The notes: generated by a model not told the origin, from the letters alone. A DNA stretch of 64,000 nucleotides from Sulfitobacter sp. (GCA_029252045.1 JAQXCD010000036.1:88773-152772), one strand, 5' to 3'; shown: positions 38,153 through 47,223, numbered from the stretch's first letter. Translations and numbers: made by a program.

Positions 38153-38184
38153 AGAAAGCGCCTTTATAAATTTATTTCAGTGAC

Positions 38185-38490
38185 TTAGTCGAAAGTGCAT
38201 CCTTTGGTGCCAATCGGGCAGTTGCTGCGCGCGCGGTAGGTGCGATGCGTCACCTTATACACTTTTTTCTTGGCCACCGGATGCGCCATAGCGGACTGAT
38301 AGCTGATGTGCTGGTTCGGCGTCCCACAGCATATCACGCCGTTGATGGTGACGGGCTGGTGACCTGCGGGGCAGTAGTTTTCGCTGGTCGCATAGGGATA
38401 AACCTTCGCCTCGCCCGCAGCGGCGGTCTGCGGCAATACGGTGATAAGGCCGAGTGCAGCGGCCATGAGCATTCCGTTGAATTTAAGCAT
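38185..38490 (-). CDS. Small secreted Cys-containing protein, unknown function
   Basis: 101 aa. Signal peptide MLKFNGMLMAAALGLITVLP then a short mature chain with ENYCPAGHQPVTINGVICC and a second cluster SNCPIGTKGC, five cysteines in all, plus basic residues in the middle (AKKKVYKVTHRTYRAR). No family recognised. The odd Cys count and periplasmic location may mean disulfide or metal binding, but nothing more can be said. Confidence 0.7.
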   Translation of the reverse strand: MLKFNGMLMAAALGLITVLPQTAAAGEAKVYPYATSENYCPAGHQPVTINGVICCGTPNQHISYQSAMAHPVAKKKVYKVTHRTYRARSNCPIGTKGCTFD

Positions 38491-38563
38491 GATGTGGATC
38501 CCTTGTGCGATTTAAAGCAGTTTTGCCGAGGGGGCTGGGTATGTCCAGTTTTCTTGTTACAGC

Positions 38564-39223
38564 TTACGCCCCTAATGATTTTGTGATCTTCGATGCTGTT
38601 TTACCACCTCCTAACAACTGTTCACCTTCAGATATTATCTCATGGATGTCCTTTTCGGCTTCATCAAGATGAGCTGTATCGATCTTCATTTGGATGCAGG
38701 TTCCATCAAATCGCCAATCGTGATCGACAATAGTTTTTCGGTTTACCGTAATACCAGCTGTACCAGATATTACTCGGAACACCCCACGTTTTGAACAAAA
38801 TCGACTTGTTACAAAAAGCCCAAATCCTGAATTTTTCCATAGGGCATTCTGCCAATCCATTTCGGCAGAACTAACACTTGAAACACCTGGCATTATTGCA
38901 ACTTTTAGAAGCTCGACATCACTTAATCCATCGCCAATTTTCGCATCTGTAAGCGTGCTAGCGATACCAACGCCAGTATCGTAAATGACAATTTCTGCTT
39001 GTTCTCTAGCCGGCCAGTACTGGCCAAAAATTACTATTTTTTGACCTAAACTATGCTCAACAGCATTGCGCATCATTTCGCGAATAGCATACCTAATCGC
39101 CCTAAATTTCTCACTTCTCGAATCCTGCAAAAGAATTTCAGTAAGTTCATGTGATTTTTCTTCAACAATCTCGCCGTAGGGTCGATCACCCGAAGCGATC
39201 TTGATTTCATCAATATCAATCAC
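38564..39223 (-). CDS. GHKL ATPase domain protein (HATPase_c), downstream half of a split STAS/ATPase gene
   Basis: 219 aa from the GTG at 39223. N-box REMMRNAVEHS (residues 48-58, E49 and N53), G1 box YDTGVGI (81-87) and a G2-like SGFGLFVTSRF mark a histidine-kinase-type ATP-binding domain without a kinase core. The codons before GTG read NTYIPIQV with no stop up to a TAG at 39245-39247, beyond which the same frame is the STAS-like protein. The DNA is visibly AT-richer than its surroundings, suggesting acquisition. The partner domain suggests an anti-sigma/anti-anti-sigma-like switch. Confidence 0.75.
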   Translation of the reverse strand: MIDIDEIKIASGDRPYGEIVEEKSHELTEILLQDSRSEKFRAIRYAIREMMRNAVEHSLGQKIVIFGQYWPAREQAEIVIYDTGVGIASTLTDAKIGDGLSDVELLKVAIMPGVSSVSSAEMDWQNALWKNSGFGLFVTSRFCSKRGVFRVISGTAGITVNRKTIVDHDWRFDGTCIQMKIDTAHLDEAEKDIHEIISEGEQLLGGGKTASKITKSLGA

Positions 39224-39244
39224 TTGAATCGGTATGTAAGTGTT

Positions 39245-39556
39245 CTAGCCGAAAGCCTGCCCAATTTGTTTCCCACGGTCAAAACCAATGTATCGAAAAT
39301 ATCCGATGTGATCGGCATAGCCTCTAAATTTAGACTCCCGCGATCTACAGATAAAATCAACGTTGGGATTAGCGGCCTTAAGCAAATTAATCTCCCTCCC
39401 AAGCAACAACATTGGCAGCGGCTCACCAAAGGTACATTTTGTAAAGTTGATAACGCAAGTTTCATGACTTGAAAGATCAATATCTCTTAACTTTAAGCGC
39501 AATAGAGTAGAAATTCCATCCAAACGAGTTGGGACGAACCACTCGAATTCACTCAC
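39245..39556 (-). CDS. STAS-like domain protein, upstream half of a split STAS/ATPase gene
   Basis: 103 aa from the GTG at 39556, whose codon overlaps the thyX stop (GTGA). [21 protein letters not shown] fits the central strand-helix of STAS-like (DUF4325-type) proteins; ends [11 protein letters not shown], then TAG. After the TAG the frame runs on into the ATPase, so a one-codon change would give a single 330-aa STAS-HATPase protein. Base composition is AT-rich compared with thyX. Confidence 0.65.
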   Translation of the reverse strand: MSEFEWFVPTRLDGISTLLRLKLRDIDLSSHETCVINFTKCTFGEPLPMLLLGREINLLKAANPNVDFICRSRESKFRGYADHIGYFRYIGFDRGKQIGQAFG

Positions 39557-40473
39557 TTCAGCACACCCTCGAACTCCCGCCATTCGCCTTTGCTCATCCC
39601 TGAGGTCTCCTGCGTCACCTCTTCCCCCGCCAGCATTCGCCGCACGCAATCCAGCGCCTTGCCAGACAAGGTAGCCCCGCCCAGACGGTAGTCCTCGAAG
39701 GCTCCATAGGCGGCGGGGACCCAGTCGGCGACGACTTTACAGATGGCGTCGGCGTAGACGCGAATCTCGTATTGGGCGTGGGGGTCGGCGCGCAGGCGCA
39801 GGAAGTGGAAGAGGTTGTGCAGGTCCACTTTCCAGTACCATTGGGTGTAGATGTTGGCGGGCAGGTTCATGCGCGCCAGCTCGCGGGCGAGGCCGTCTTG
39901 CGGTTCGCCATCCGGGCCCTCCGTGCCGATCATCGCCTCGTAGTTATCGTAGGCGCGGTTCGAATCGGACTTGAGGATTTCGAGCACACGCGCCGCTTCT
40001 GCCCCTTCCAGCACGCCGCCCCGGCCCTGATTGTTGATCACAGACTGCGCATTCACATGTTCGGGCGCGGGAATGTAGAACTCGCGGTCGAGAATCGAGT
40101 AGCGCGCGGAGTATTCGTTCACGTTGGCGGTGCGGTGGCGGATCCACTGGCGGGCGACAAAGACGGGCAGTTTGACGTGCAGTTTGATCTCACACATCTC
40201 GAAGGGGGTGGAGTGCCAGTGGCGCATCAGATAGCGGATCAGGCCTTCGTCGTTCTGGACTGATTTTGTGCCTTTACCATAGCTTACGCGGGCAGCTTGG
40301 CAGATCGCCTCGTCATTTCCCATGTAGTCGATGACGCGGATAAAGCCGTGATCGAGCACTTCGTGCGCCGTATAAAGGTGCGCTTCCATCCCCGGCGAGA
40401 CGGCCCTCAAAGTGGGTGTAGACTGCGCGCGCTGAGCGTCGATTTCGGCTTGTTGGTCTGGGCTGATCGGCAT
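39553..40473 (-). CDS. thyX: Flavin-dependent thymidylate synthase ThyX
   Basis: Methylates dUMP using FAD and methylene-folate (306 aa). The signature [13 protein letters not shown] spans residues 112-124 (RHRxxSxNExSxR class, with Ala-Asn variation). Other marks: [32 protein letters not shown] and [19 protein letters not shown] lies upstream of the ATG. Common in roseobacters in place of ThyA. Confidence 0.95.
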   Translation of the reverse strand: MPISPDQQAEIDAQRAQSTPTLRAVSPGMEAHLYTAHEVLDHGFIRVIDYMGNDEAICQAARVSYGKGTKSVQNDEGLIRYLMRHWHSTPFEMCEIKLHVKLPVFVARQWIRHRTANVNEYSARYSILDREFYIPAPEHVNAQSVINNQGRGGVLEGAEAARVLEILKSDSNRAYDNYEAMIGTEGPDGEPQDGLARELARMNLPANIYTQWYWKVDLHNLFHFLRLRADPHAQYEIRVYADAICKVVADWVPAAYGAFEDYRLGGATLSGKALDCVRRMLAGEEVTQETSGMSKGEWREFEGVLK

Positions 40474-40676
40474 GGGGCGGGTCCTTGTAGCGGGTTTCTA
40501 TGGATTCGGGGTTCATTATATCTGGCAGAGCGTCGGGCAGGAACCGCGATATGCGGTATTGCTTTTTCGCCATGATGTAAGGGTTTATCAGCCGTCCTTC
40601 ATCCACGGCGTCGACAAAAGGGGCCGGCGGCGGCGATGGTCCCGCAAAAGAATATTAAGTTTCCGAGGGCAGACTA

Positions 40677-41762
40677 GTGAAAAACAAAATTATCAGCCTC
40701 GCATTGGTTGCGGGATTGGCCGCGTGTAGCGGCGGAAATATATTTGACGAAGCTGAAACCGACACGGGGACTGGTACGGGAACCGGCACAGGCACCACAA
40801 CCGGTGGCGAGACTGACGGCGACGGCATTGCTGTAGATGGCATCCCTCCGGGCACGGAGTCTCCCACGGCGGGCTCCACCATCTTCCGCAGTGAAACACG
40901 GGTGACGTCCGATAGCGCCGCGGACTACGGTAGCGGTTTCGCAAATAGCGTCGCCTACAATAGTACCGATGACACATTCACGGTCAACAACCTCGCCTTT
41001 GATGGCGACAGCCCCTATGTGCGTGGCACGAGCGTTAGCAGCTTCCATAGCGGCCAGAATATGGGACAGTTTGCGGTCTATGAAGCCGAGCCGCAATCAA
41101 ACGATCCTGTTTCCGGAGACCCGATTGATCAGTTCACATACCGCGCAATCTATGGTGTCAGCCGTAACCGCACAGGTGAGAACAACGAAACCCCTTCCGC
41201 GCAATTTGCGATCATCCGTACGGGTAACTACGTCCAGTACGGCTTTGGCGGCTTTGTGTACCAGCGCGACGACAGCGTTGTACTGCCTGACTCTCTGCAA
41301 GCACGCTACACGGGGAAATCGGCCGGTTTGCGTGACTTTAACAACGACGGCGGATTGCAGTACACAACAGGTGATGTCGAAATTATCATTGATAGCGAAG
41401 ACTTTGACGATGGTGCCGGTGTCGATGGCACCATCAGCAACCGCCGCGTATATGATCTGAACGGCGTGGACATAACCAGCACTGTGGCAAGTGGCATTTC
41501 TACGAACCTGAGCGAAATTCCGGTTGCCCAGCTTGTTATCGGGCCAGGCGTTCTGGCCGAGAGTGGTGATCTGATCGGCGAGATCAGAAGCTCGTACCGT
41601 GCCGAGGATGGCAGTACCGTGGCCTACGAAGAGGGCAACTATTACGCGATTGTGTCGGGTGATGGCGCGGATGAAATTGTGGGTATCTTTGTTCTGGAGA
41701 CAGAAACAGCCCGCGATACCGGCGGATTTATCGTCTATCGGGGCGCTGCCGCGCAGCCATGA
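40677..41762 (+). CDS. TbpB-like surface lipoprotein (probable Slam substrate)
   Basis: 361 aa from a GTG at 40677. Lipobox LAAC with C17, then a flexible Thr/Gly linker (TDTGTGTGTGTGTTTGG) and a beta-rich domain; the C-terminal part (GFGGFVYQRDD..., DEIVGIFVLETE...DTGGFIVYRG) has the G-x-F-x-x strands of the transferrin-binding-protein-like beta-barrel. Its stop overlaps the start of a Slam-type gene (ATGA). Such pairs export the lipoprotein to the cell surface. The ligand is unknown; iron/haem binding is only a guess. Confidence 0.75.
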   Translation: MKNKIISLALVAGLAACSGGNIFDEAETDTGTGTGTGTGTTTGGETDGDGIAVDGIPPGTESPTAGSTIFRSETRVTSDSAADYGSGFANSVAYNSTDDTFTVNNLAFDGDSPYVRGTSVSSFHSGQNMGQFAVYEAEPQSNDPVSGDPIDQFTYRAIYGVSRNRTGENNETPSAQFAIIRTGNYVQYGFGGFVYQRDDSVVLPDSLQARYTGKSAGLRDFNNDGGLQYTTGDVEIIIDSEDFDDGAGVDGTISNRRVYDLNGVDITSTVASGISTNLSEIPVAQLVIGPGVLAESGDLIGEIRSSYRAEDGSTVAYEEGNYYAIVSGDGADEIVGIFVLETETARDTGGFIVYRGAAAQP

Positions 41763-43197
41763 AGCCGCTCAAGCGACACTTTCTCGCTTTGGCGATTGGC
41801 GCAGCTACAATAGTGGCTGCGCCAGCAGCTTTTTCACAAGACGAACCCATACGTTTATCGGTAGAGCAGATGCGATTGGCAGCGGATCTGAACCTGCGCA
41901 ATGGTCAAAACGGCGTGGCGCTGACGCTGGCTGATGCCTTGCTGAAACTTGATCCGCACGACATGGCCGCGCTTTTTATTCGGTCCCATGTTTTGCGGGC
42001 ACAGGCAGAGTATTCAGCGGCCCAGCAGGCGGCCCGCACCGCATGGCAGGCCGCGCAAAGTGACACAGATAAATACACCGCAGCAGTACTGATGGCGCAG
42101 GCGCTTTCGTCAGACGGGAAACGGACCCGTGCGCAGTTCTGGTTGCGCCGTGCTGCACAGGTTGCCCCACTCCGGCCCATGCAGCCCGAGTGGCACAAGA
42201 CTTTGGTCATGTCCGGCAGCAGAATCCATGGCAAACACATCTGTCGTTCACGTTGCAACCCAGCTCCAACATCAACAACGGCTCGGCGCGCGACAGCTCG
42301 TCGTTGCTTTATGAAATTCTCACGCCACTTCTGGGTGAAAGCGAAGTACTGCTCGGTGCGTCCAGCAAGGCATTGTCAGGTATAGAAACCGGTTTTGAGC
42401 TGCAATCGCGCTACCGCTTTCACCAGACAGAATGGACGGCGCATGACCTTCGGTTTGGTCTGTCCTACCGGACCTACCAACTGTCCAATAGCGCCAAGGC
42501 CGGTCTGGCAGCAGAAGACGCAGCGCGTGTAGCCCGTGGTGAGGCCCCGCAGAATGTTGACGGCAGCGACTTTGCATACGGAACCGTACAGTTGGGATAT
42601 GGCTTCAAGCAGCTGCGCAAAGACCGGCGCGGCGAGTTTTCACTGACCGCAGACATCGGGCAGAGCTATTATGGTGGGGAAGAATACAACAGCTACTTCC
42701 GCACCAGCATCGGACAGTCCTACTATCTGGACCCGCAAAACAAACTCAACTTTGGCATCAGCACAGACATCCGGCGCGCGCAGCGGGGTGCCGATCAGGA
42801 ACAACTGAGCCTGAGTGCGGGCCTGAGCAAGAAATTGGCCAGCGGCGATGGCCTTTATCTGGGTGCTTCTGTTAGCACCCTGAGCTCTGACCTTGAGCGG
42901 CTGGAATATGACGAAGTCCGGCTGCGTTCGGGTTATGTTTTGGGGCGGGAGGTTTTCAACACCTCTTTGCAATTCGGGATTAGCACCAGCTTCCGTGATT
43001 ATGACGTCTCCCCCCATGATGCATCGGGGCGACGGGAGCTACAGATTTCGGCGGAAGCCACAGCCACGTTCAAGCAGATTGACTACATGGGCTTTAATCC
43101 GACCCTGAGCATCACCGCATCCAAAACCAATAGCAACATTGGCCTCTATGATGTGAACAGGCTAGGACTTAGCATCGGGATCGCTTCGGCGTTTTGA
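41759..43197 (+). pseudogene. Slam-type surface lipoprotein translocator, frameshifted
   Basis: The first frame (41759-) encodes a signal peptide (FLALAIGAATIVAAPAAF), then TPR-like helices typical of the Slam periplasmic domain up to AQFWLRRAAQVAP. Homology then continues in the -1 frame (TPAHAARVAQDFGHVRQQNP, SSNINNGS, then beta-barrel strands ending LGLSIGIASAF). The switch maps to a run of four C at 42165-42168: one more C would restore a single 479-aa protein. Barrel features (NINNG motif, alternating strands) are intact. As written the gene is broken; a consensus error is a real alternative. Confidence 0.75.
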
Positions 43198-43287
43198 TCC
43201 CGTCGATTTGATGCTGCCACGGCTCGACACGGGGGCGTGCAGTGCTAGGGTATGGGAAAGACCTAATTGCCCATAAGGAGCGCCGCA

Positions 43288-43722
43288 ATGCCGATCAAAT
43301 TCCTGCACACTATGGTTCGTGTCAAAGACCTTGATGCCTCTATCGCCTTTTATAAACTGCTGGGATTGGTTGAGCGGCGGCGTATCGACCATGAAGGCGG
43401 GCGCTTTACGCTGGTGTTTCTGTGCCCTCCCGGGATGGCGGATGGCCATGCGGATGTTGAGCTGACGTATAACTGGGACGGGGATGACGGCCTGCCCTCG
43501 GACAGCCGCCACTTTGGCCATCTGGCCTATACGGTTGAAAATATTTACGAGACCTGCCAGCATCTTATGGATAATGGCGTGACTATTAACCGCCCGCCCC
43601 ATGACGGGCGCATGGCGTTTGTCCGCTCGCCCGACAATATTTCGGTCGAGTTGTTGCAAGAAGGCGAAGCACTGGCACCGGCAGAGCCTTGGACTTCGCT
43701 GGGCAACACCGGCCACTGGTGA
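43288..43722 (+). CDS. Lactoylglutathione lyase-like VOC protein
   Basis: 144 aa (ATG 43288, AAGGAG upstream). GloA-like metal ligands: H in FLHTMVRVKDLD, E in DVELTYNWD, H in RHFGHLAYTV and E in NISVELLQE. FVRSPDNISVELLQ and NRPPHDGRMAF match glyoxalase I. It would detoxify methylglyoxal-glutathione hemithioacetal. The stop overlaps the next gene's GTG. Confidence 0.87.
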   Translation: MPIKFLHTMVRVKDLDASIAFYKLLGLVERRRIDHEGGRFTLVFLCPPGMADGHADVELTYNWDGDDGLPSDSRHFGHLAYTVENIYETCQHLMDNGVTINRPPHDGRMAFVRSPDNISVELLQEGEALAPAEPWTSLGNTGHW

Positions 43723-44429
43723 TACCCGCGGGCGCTCTTGCGGCGGGGATCACCCTCGCCGCCCTGCCCGCCCACGCGTTAGAATGCCGTCTGGCACTGG
43801 CGCTGGCCGTTGATATTTCCAGTTCGGTCGATGCAGCCGAAGACAGATTGCAACGCAGCGGGATCGTGGCGGCGCTGACCTCACCCGAGGTGGAGGCCGC
43901 CTTTTTTGCAGGTGATCTGCCGGTTGCCCTTGCGGTTTACGAGTGGTCAGGCCGCTACAATCAGGAGATCATCGTTGACTGGACGATGATCGACAGCCGT
44001 GCGGCCCTACTGGGTGTGGCAGAAACAGTCGCCGCATCTACCCGCAGCCACAATGATTTTCCGACGGCAATGGGCTATGCATTGGGGTTTGGCGCGCAGC
44101 TGCTGGCGCGCAGTCCGGATTGCATCAGCAAGACTCTCGACATGGCGGGAGACGGGCAAAGCAACGAAGGCTTCCCGCCGCAAAATGCCTACCGCGAGTT
44201 TCAATTCGAAGGCGTTACGGTGAACGGTCTTGCCGTAAACGCGGCAGACTTTGAAGGTGAAGTCGGCCTGATTGCCTTCTACAAAAGTCAGGTGCTTTTT
44301 GGCCCCGGTGCGTTTTTGATTGTCGCCGACGGGTTTGACGATTTCGAGCGGGCCATGCGGCGCAAACTGGAGCGCGAGTTGGCGCCCCCCGCTATCGGTG
44401 CCCTCCCCCAAGTGGAGAACGCAGGGTGA
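43719..44429 (+). CDS. DUF1194 vWA-like secreted protein, first copy
   Basis: 236 aa from GTG 43719. Signal peptide MIPAGALAAGITLAALPAHA, then the vWA-type metal-site sequence D32-ISSS. Family blocks: VALAVYEWSGRYNQEIIVDW, LDMAGDGQSNEGFPP, GVTVNGLAVN. DUF1194 is unassigned; the fold suggests divalent metal-dependent protein binding in the periplasm. Coupled to a paralogue immediately downstream. Confidence 0.85.
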   Translation: MIPAGALAAGITLAALPAHALECRLALALAVDISSSVDAAEDRLQRSGIVAALTSPEVEAAFFAGDLPVALAVYEWSGRYNQEIIVDWTMIDSRAALLGVAETVAASTRSHNDFPTAMGYALGFGAQLLARSPDCISKTLDMAGDGQSNEGFPPQNAYREFQFEGVTVNGLAVNAADFEGEVGLIAFYKSQVLFGPGAFLIVADGFDDFERAMRRKLERELAPPAIGALPQVENAG

Positions 44430-45142
44430 AGGCCTTGATCGTTGCGGCATGTCTTGCTGCTGTTACGGGTCAGACAGCGGGTGCAGAGGTTTGCCGGCAG
44501 GCGCTTGCCCTTGGGTTGGATGTTTCGGGATCGGTTGATGCGCGGGAATACCGGCTGCAACTGGGCGGGCTTGCGCAGGCTTTGGGCAGTCCGGCTGTGC
44601 GCGCAGCCCTTTTGGAGCAAATCGATGCGCCCGTTGAACTGCTGATCTATGAATGGAGCGGTCCAAAAGACCAGTTGACCCTTGTGCCATGGACGCGGAT
44701 CACCAGTGAACTGGCACTGGATACGGTGATTGCCGGACTGCAAACCGTCACGCGGCGGGAGGATGCAACGCCGGGTACCGCGCTTGGGGTGGCGATGCTA
44801 TACGGTGCCCAACATCTGTCCCAACGCCCCGCCTGTTGGCGGCGCACACTGGATATATCCGGTGATGGCAAAAGCAATCTGGGCCCACGTCCGCGTACCG
44901 TGAAATCCCGCATCGAAGCGCAGGGCATCACCGTCAACGGTTTGGTGATTGGTGCCGACAATCCTGCAAGCGGGGATACAAGGCAGAGTGAAATCGCCGC
45001 GCTGTCAGCCTATTTCACAGCGGAAGTCATTGTGGGGCCGGATGCATTTATCGAAGTGGCGCTGGGGTTCGATGGATATGCCGCAGCGATGGAGATCAAG
45101 TTGCTGCGCGAGTTGGACGGGCTGGTTCTGTCCATGCGATGA
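44426..45142 (+). CDS. DUF1194 vWA-like secreted protein, second copy
   Basis: 238 aa from GTG 44426, whose codon overlaps the stop of the first copy. Signal peptide (KALIVAACLAAVTGQTAGA), metal-site D32-VSGS, then VELLIYEWSGPKDQLTLVPW, LDISGDGKSNLGPRP and GITVNGLVIG, which align block by block with copy one. A clear tandem duplication kept under coupled translation. Confidence 0.85.
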   Translation: MKALIVAACLAAVTGQTAGAEVCRQALALGLDVSGSVDAREYRLQLGGLAQALGSPAVRAALLEQIDAPVELLIYEWSGPKDQLTLVPWTRITSELALDTVIAGLQTVTRREDATPGTALGVAMLYGAQHLSQRPACWRRTLDISGDGKSNLGPRPRTVKSRIEAQGITVNGLVIGADNPASGDTRQSEIAALSAYFTAEVIVGPDAFIEVALGFDGYAAAMEIKLLRELDGLVLSMR

Positions 45143-45162
45143 CCAGCCCGAGGTTTGGTCTG

Positions 45163-45984
45163 CTAGTGATCATGTCCGGGGTTCTGGCGTGCGAGTTTGC
45201 GCATCAGGCCCGGCCAAACCAGATTGTCGCCCATACCGGGTGTAAACGCACCGGCCGCCTGCCCAGCCACCGTATCGGCCATGGCTTGCGGTTCTTCGTG
45301 CAAGGTTGCCGTTCCAGCCGCCTGCGCAAGGATTTGGGTTTTGCAGGCGTTCTCCAGAAAATACATCCGCAGAAAGGCAATCGCGCAATTGGGGCCCACA
45401 GTTAGCGTGCCGTGATTGCGCAGCATCAGCAGGCTTTTGTCACCGATATCCGCCACAATCCGTTCACGTTCATCAAGGTCCAGCGCGATCCCTTCATAAT
45501 CGTGATACGCCAGATCATTACACACGGTCATGGCAAATTGCGTATAACGGCGCAGCCCGTCGTTTTGGACGGATACCGCAACGCCGTAGGGGGTGTGAAC
45601 GTGGATCACACAGCCCGCATCATGGCGCGCCGCATGAATGGCGCTGTGGATTGTGAAACCGGCAGGGTTAATGAAGTACGGCGTCTCGGAGCAGATATTG
45701 CCATGCAGGTCGATCTTGACCAGACAGGAGGCCGTCATTTCATCAAACATAACGCCATAGGGGTTTATCAGGAAACGCTCTTCTCCGTCCTCGTCAGGCA
45801 GGCGAGCGGAAATGTGAGTGAACACCAGATCGGTCCAGCCATGCAGCGCGCACAAACGGTAAGTTGCGGCCAGCTGGCACCGCAAATCCCATTCCGTTGC
45901 ACTCACCTTCCCTTTCACGCTTTGCAGGGTCTGCGGATCGGGTATGTCGAAGCCACCAGACCGCAGGGCGTTTTGAGTATTCAT
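45163..45984 (-). CDS. Class II aldolase/adducin family protein
   Basis: 273 aa. Metal-binding His in VIHVHTPYGVAV and later RNHGTLTVGP; the N-terminal LAATYRLCALHGWTDLVFTHISAR and FLINPYGVMFDEMTASCLVK are typical of this family. Members act on sugar phosphates or related aldols; the alpha-adducin-like subgroup seen here often has no assigned substrate. It starts at ATG 45984. Confidence 0.87.
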   Translation of the reverse strand: MNTQNALRSGGFDIPDPQTLQSVKGKVSATEWDLRCQLAATYRLCALHGWTDLVFTHISARLPDEDGEERFLINPYGVMFDEMTASCLVKIDLHGNICSETPYFINPAGFTIHSAIHAARHDAGCVIHVHTPYGVAVSVQNDGLRRYTQFAMTVCNDLAYHDYEGIALDLDERERIVADIGDKSLLMLRNHGTLTVGPNCAIAFLRMYFLENACKTQILAQAAGTATLHEEPQAMADTVAGQAAGAFTPGMGDNLVWPGLMRKLARQNPGHDH

Positions 45985-46150
45985 AGCTATCTCCCGTTCA
46001 CTGAACCTTGTTATAGACAGCTTCGGGCCGCATTGGCGGTTGTGTCAACGATGCTGCAGCAGCATGACGCGGCGTTTGTTCACGCAGATGTTTCTGCACG
46101 GCAGCATGAAACGGTGTATTCCGAGCCATATCGTGTCAAAGAGGTGCCCA

Positions 46151-46605
46151 ATGTCTACCATCAGCCGCCGCCGCATGCTCGGCACTACGGGAGCAACCCT
46201 GCTTCTGCCCGCATTCCCCCTGTATGCAGCGACAAAGACCGTTTCAGCCAATACAGACAGGGCCGCCATCGACGGCTATGACACAACTGCCTATTGGCAG
46301 ATTGCAGCCCCCCGGATTGGTAACAGCGCATATGCAATTACTTGACAGGGGCGCAGTGGCTGTTTGCAGACGCTGGGGCCGCAGCCACTTTCACGGCGGA
46401 ACCAGACCGTTATGCCCCGCAATTTGGCGGCCATTGCACCCGTGCCATGTCATTTGGCAAGGTTGTGAACGGTGATCCCCACGTCTGGCGCATCTACCGC
46501 GACAAACTCTATTTGTTTGCCCAAGCCATAGGCGGCGAAAAATTTGACGGGGGGCCAGATGCGATGATTGCACTGGCACAGACCCAATGGGACAAGCTGG
46601 GGTGA
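46151..46605 (+). pseudogene. YHS domain protein with Tat signal, frameshifted
   Basis: ATG 46151 (AAAGAGGTGCCC upstream) starts a twin-arginine signal (SRRRMLGTTGATLLLPAFPL), then DRAAIDGYDTTAYW of YHS proteins. The frame meets TGA at 46343-46345 and homology continues in the -1 frame from 46342: GAQWLFADAGAAATF, DRYAPQFGGHCTRAMSFGK, DPHVWRIYRDKLYLF. One extra G at the TGA (TGGACA) would restore one protein of about 151 aa. YHS domains are small metal-associated folds. Confidence 0.75.
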
Positions 46606-46623
46606 GGACAGTCCCAGCTGCCC

Positions 46624-47142
46624 TCAATAGATATAGCGGATTTGATCGGTCCAGTACCGCTCGACCCTTTTGAGGGATGCGGTGATTTCAACCACCCCTT
46701 CCGGCCCCAGAACACCGCGGTCTTCCAGACCGGCCGCGTGGCGCAAGAACAGGTCCGCCACAACATCGCGGATGTAGCGCCCCTTTTCCGTCAGGCGCAC
46801 CCGAACCGAGCGTCTGTCGATCTCGCATTTCTGGTGGTGCATATACCCCATCTCAACCAGCTTTTTCAGATTATAGCTGACGTTACGGCCCTGATAATAC
46901 CCGCGGCTTTTCAACTCGCCCGCCGTTACCTCATTGTCACCGATATTGAACAACAACAGGGCCTGCACCGCGTTGATTTCCAACACGCCGACACGTTCGA
47001 ATTCGTCCTTGATCACATCCAGCAAAAGACGGTGGAGGCGCTCCACCAAGGATAGCGCCTCCAGATATCCGGTCATAAAACCTTTTTCCGGCTGGGATGT
47101 TTTCGCATTGGCCGGCAGACCAATGGGATCCTGAATGCTCAT
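46624..47142 (-). CDS. ldtR: LdtR-like MarR family regulator
   Basis: 172-aa winged-helix protein (ATG 47142 with CGGAGAG upstream). EKGFMTGYLEALSLVERLHR, LLDVIKDEFERVGVLEINAVQ, GELKSRGYYQGRNVSYNLKKL and DRRSVRVRLTEKG match the LdtR group known to control an L,D-transpeptidase and stress tolerance in other alphaproteobacteria. The gene symbol is by similarity only. Confidence 0.75.
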   Translation of the reverse strand: MSIQDPIGLPANAKTSQPEKGFMTGYLEALSLVERLHRLLLDVIKDEFERVGVLEINAVQALLLFNIGDNEVTAGELKSRGYYQGRNVSYNLKKLVEMGYMHHQKCEIDRRSVRVRLTEKGRYIRDVVADLFLRHAAGLEDRGVLGPEGVVEITASLKRVERYWTDQIRYIY

Positions 47143-47223
47143 ACTACTCTCCGACTTATTTATGGCTCTGGGTCGGAGATTGCCCAATAAATCAGAATAT
47201 TTCGTTAAAAGCAGTCGTCTAAA

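Noticed and set aside
40313..40606. Small open frame upstream of thyX
   Set aside because: Overlaps the thyX 5' part in another frame and has no family or ribosome site.
40759..40807. Thr-Gly coding repeat in the lipoprotein as a slippage repeat
   Set aside because: Codons vary along the tract, so it is a protein linker, not a simple DNA repeat.
42165..42168. C-run in the Slam gene as a phase-variation tract
   Set aside because: Only four C; too short for frequent slippage compared with known phase-variable tracts.
46343..46345. TGA as a selenocysteine codon in the YHS gene
   Set aside because: Homology moves to another frame after the TGA, which recoding would not explain.
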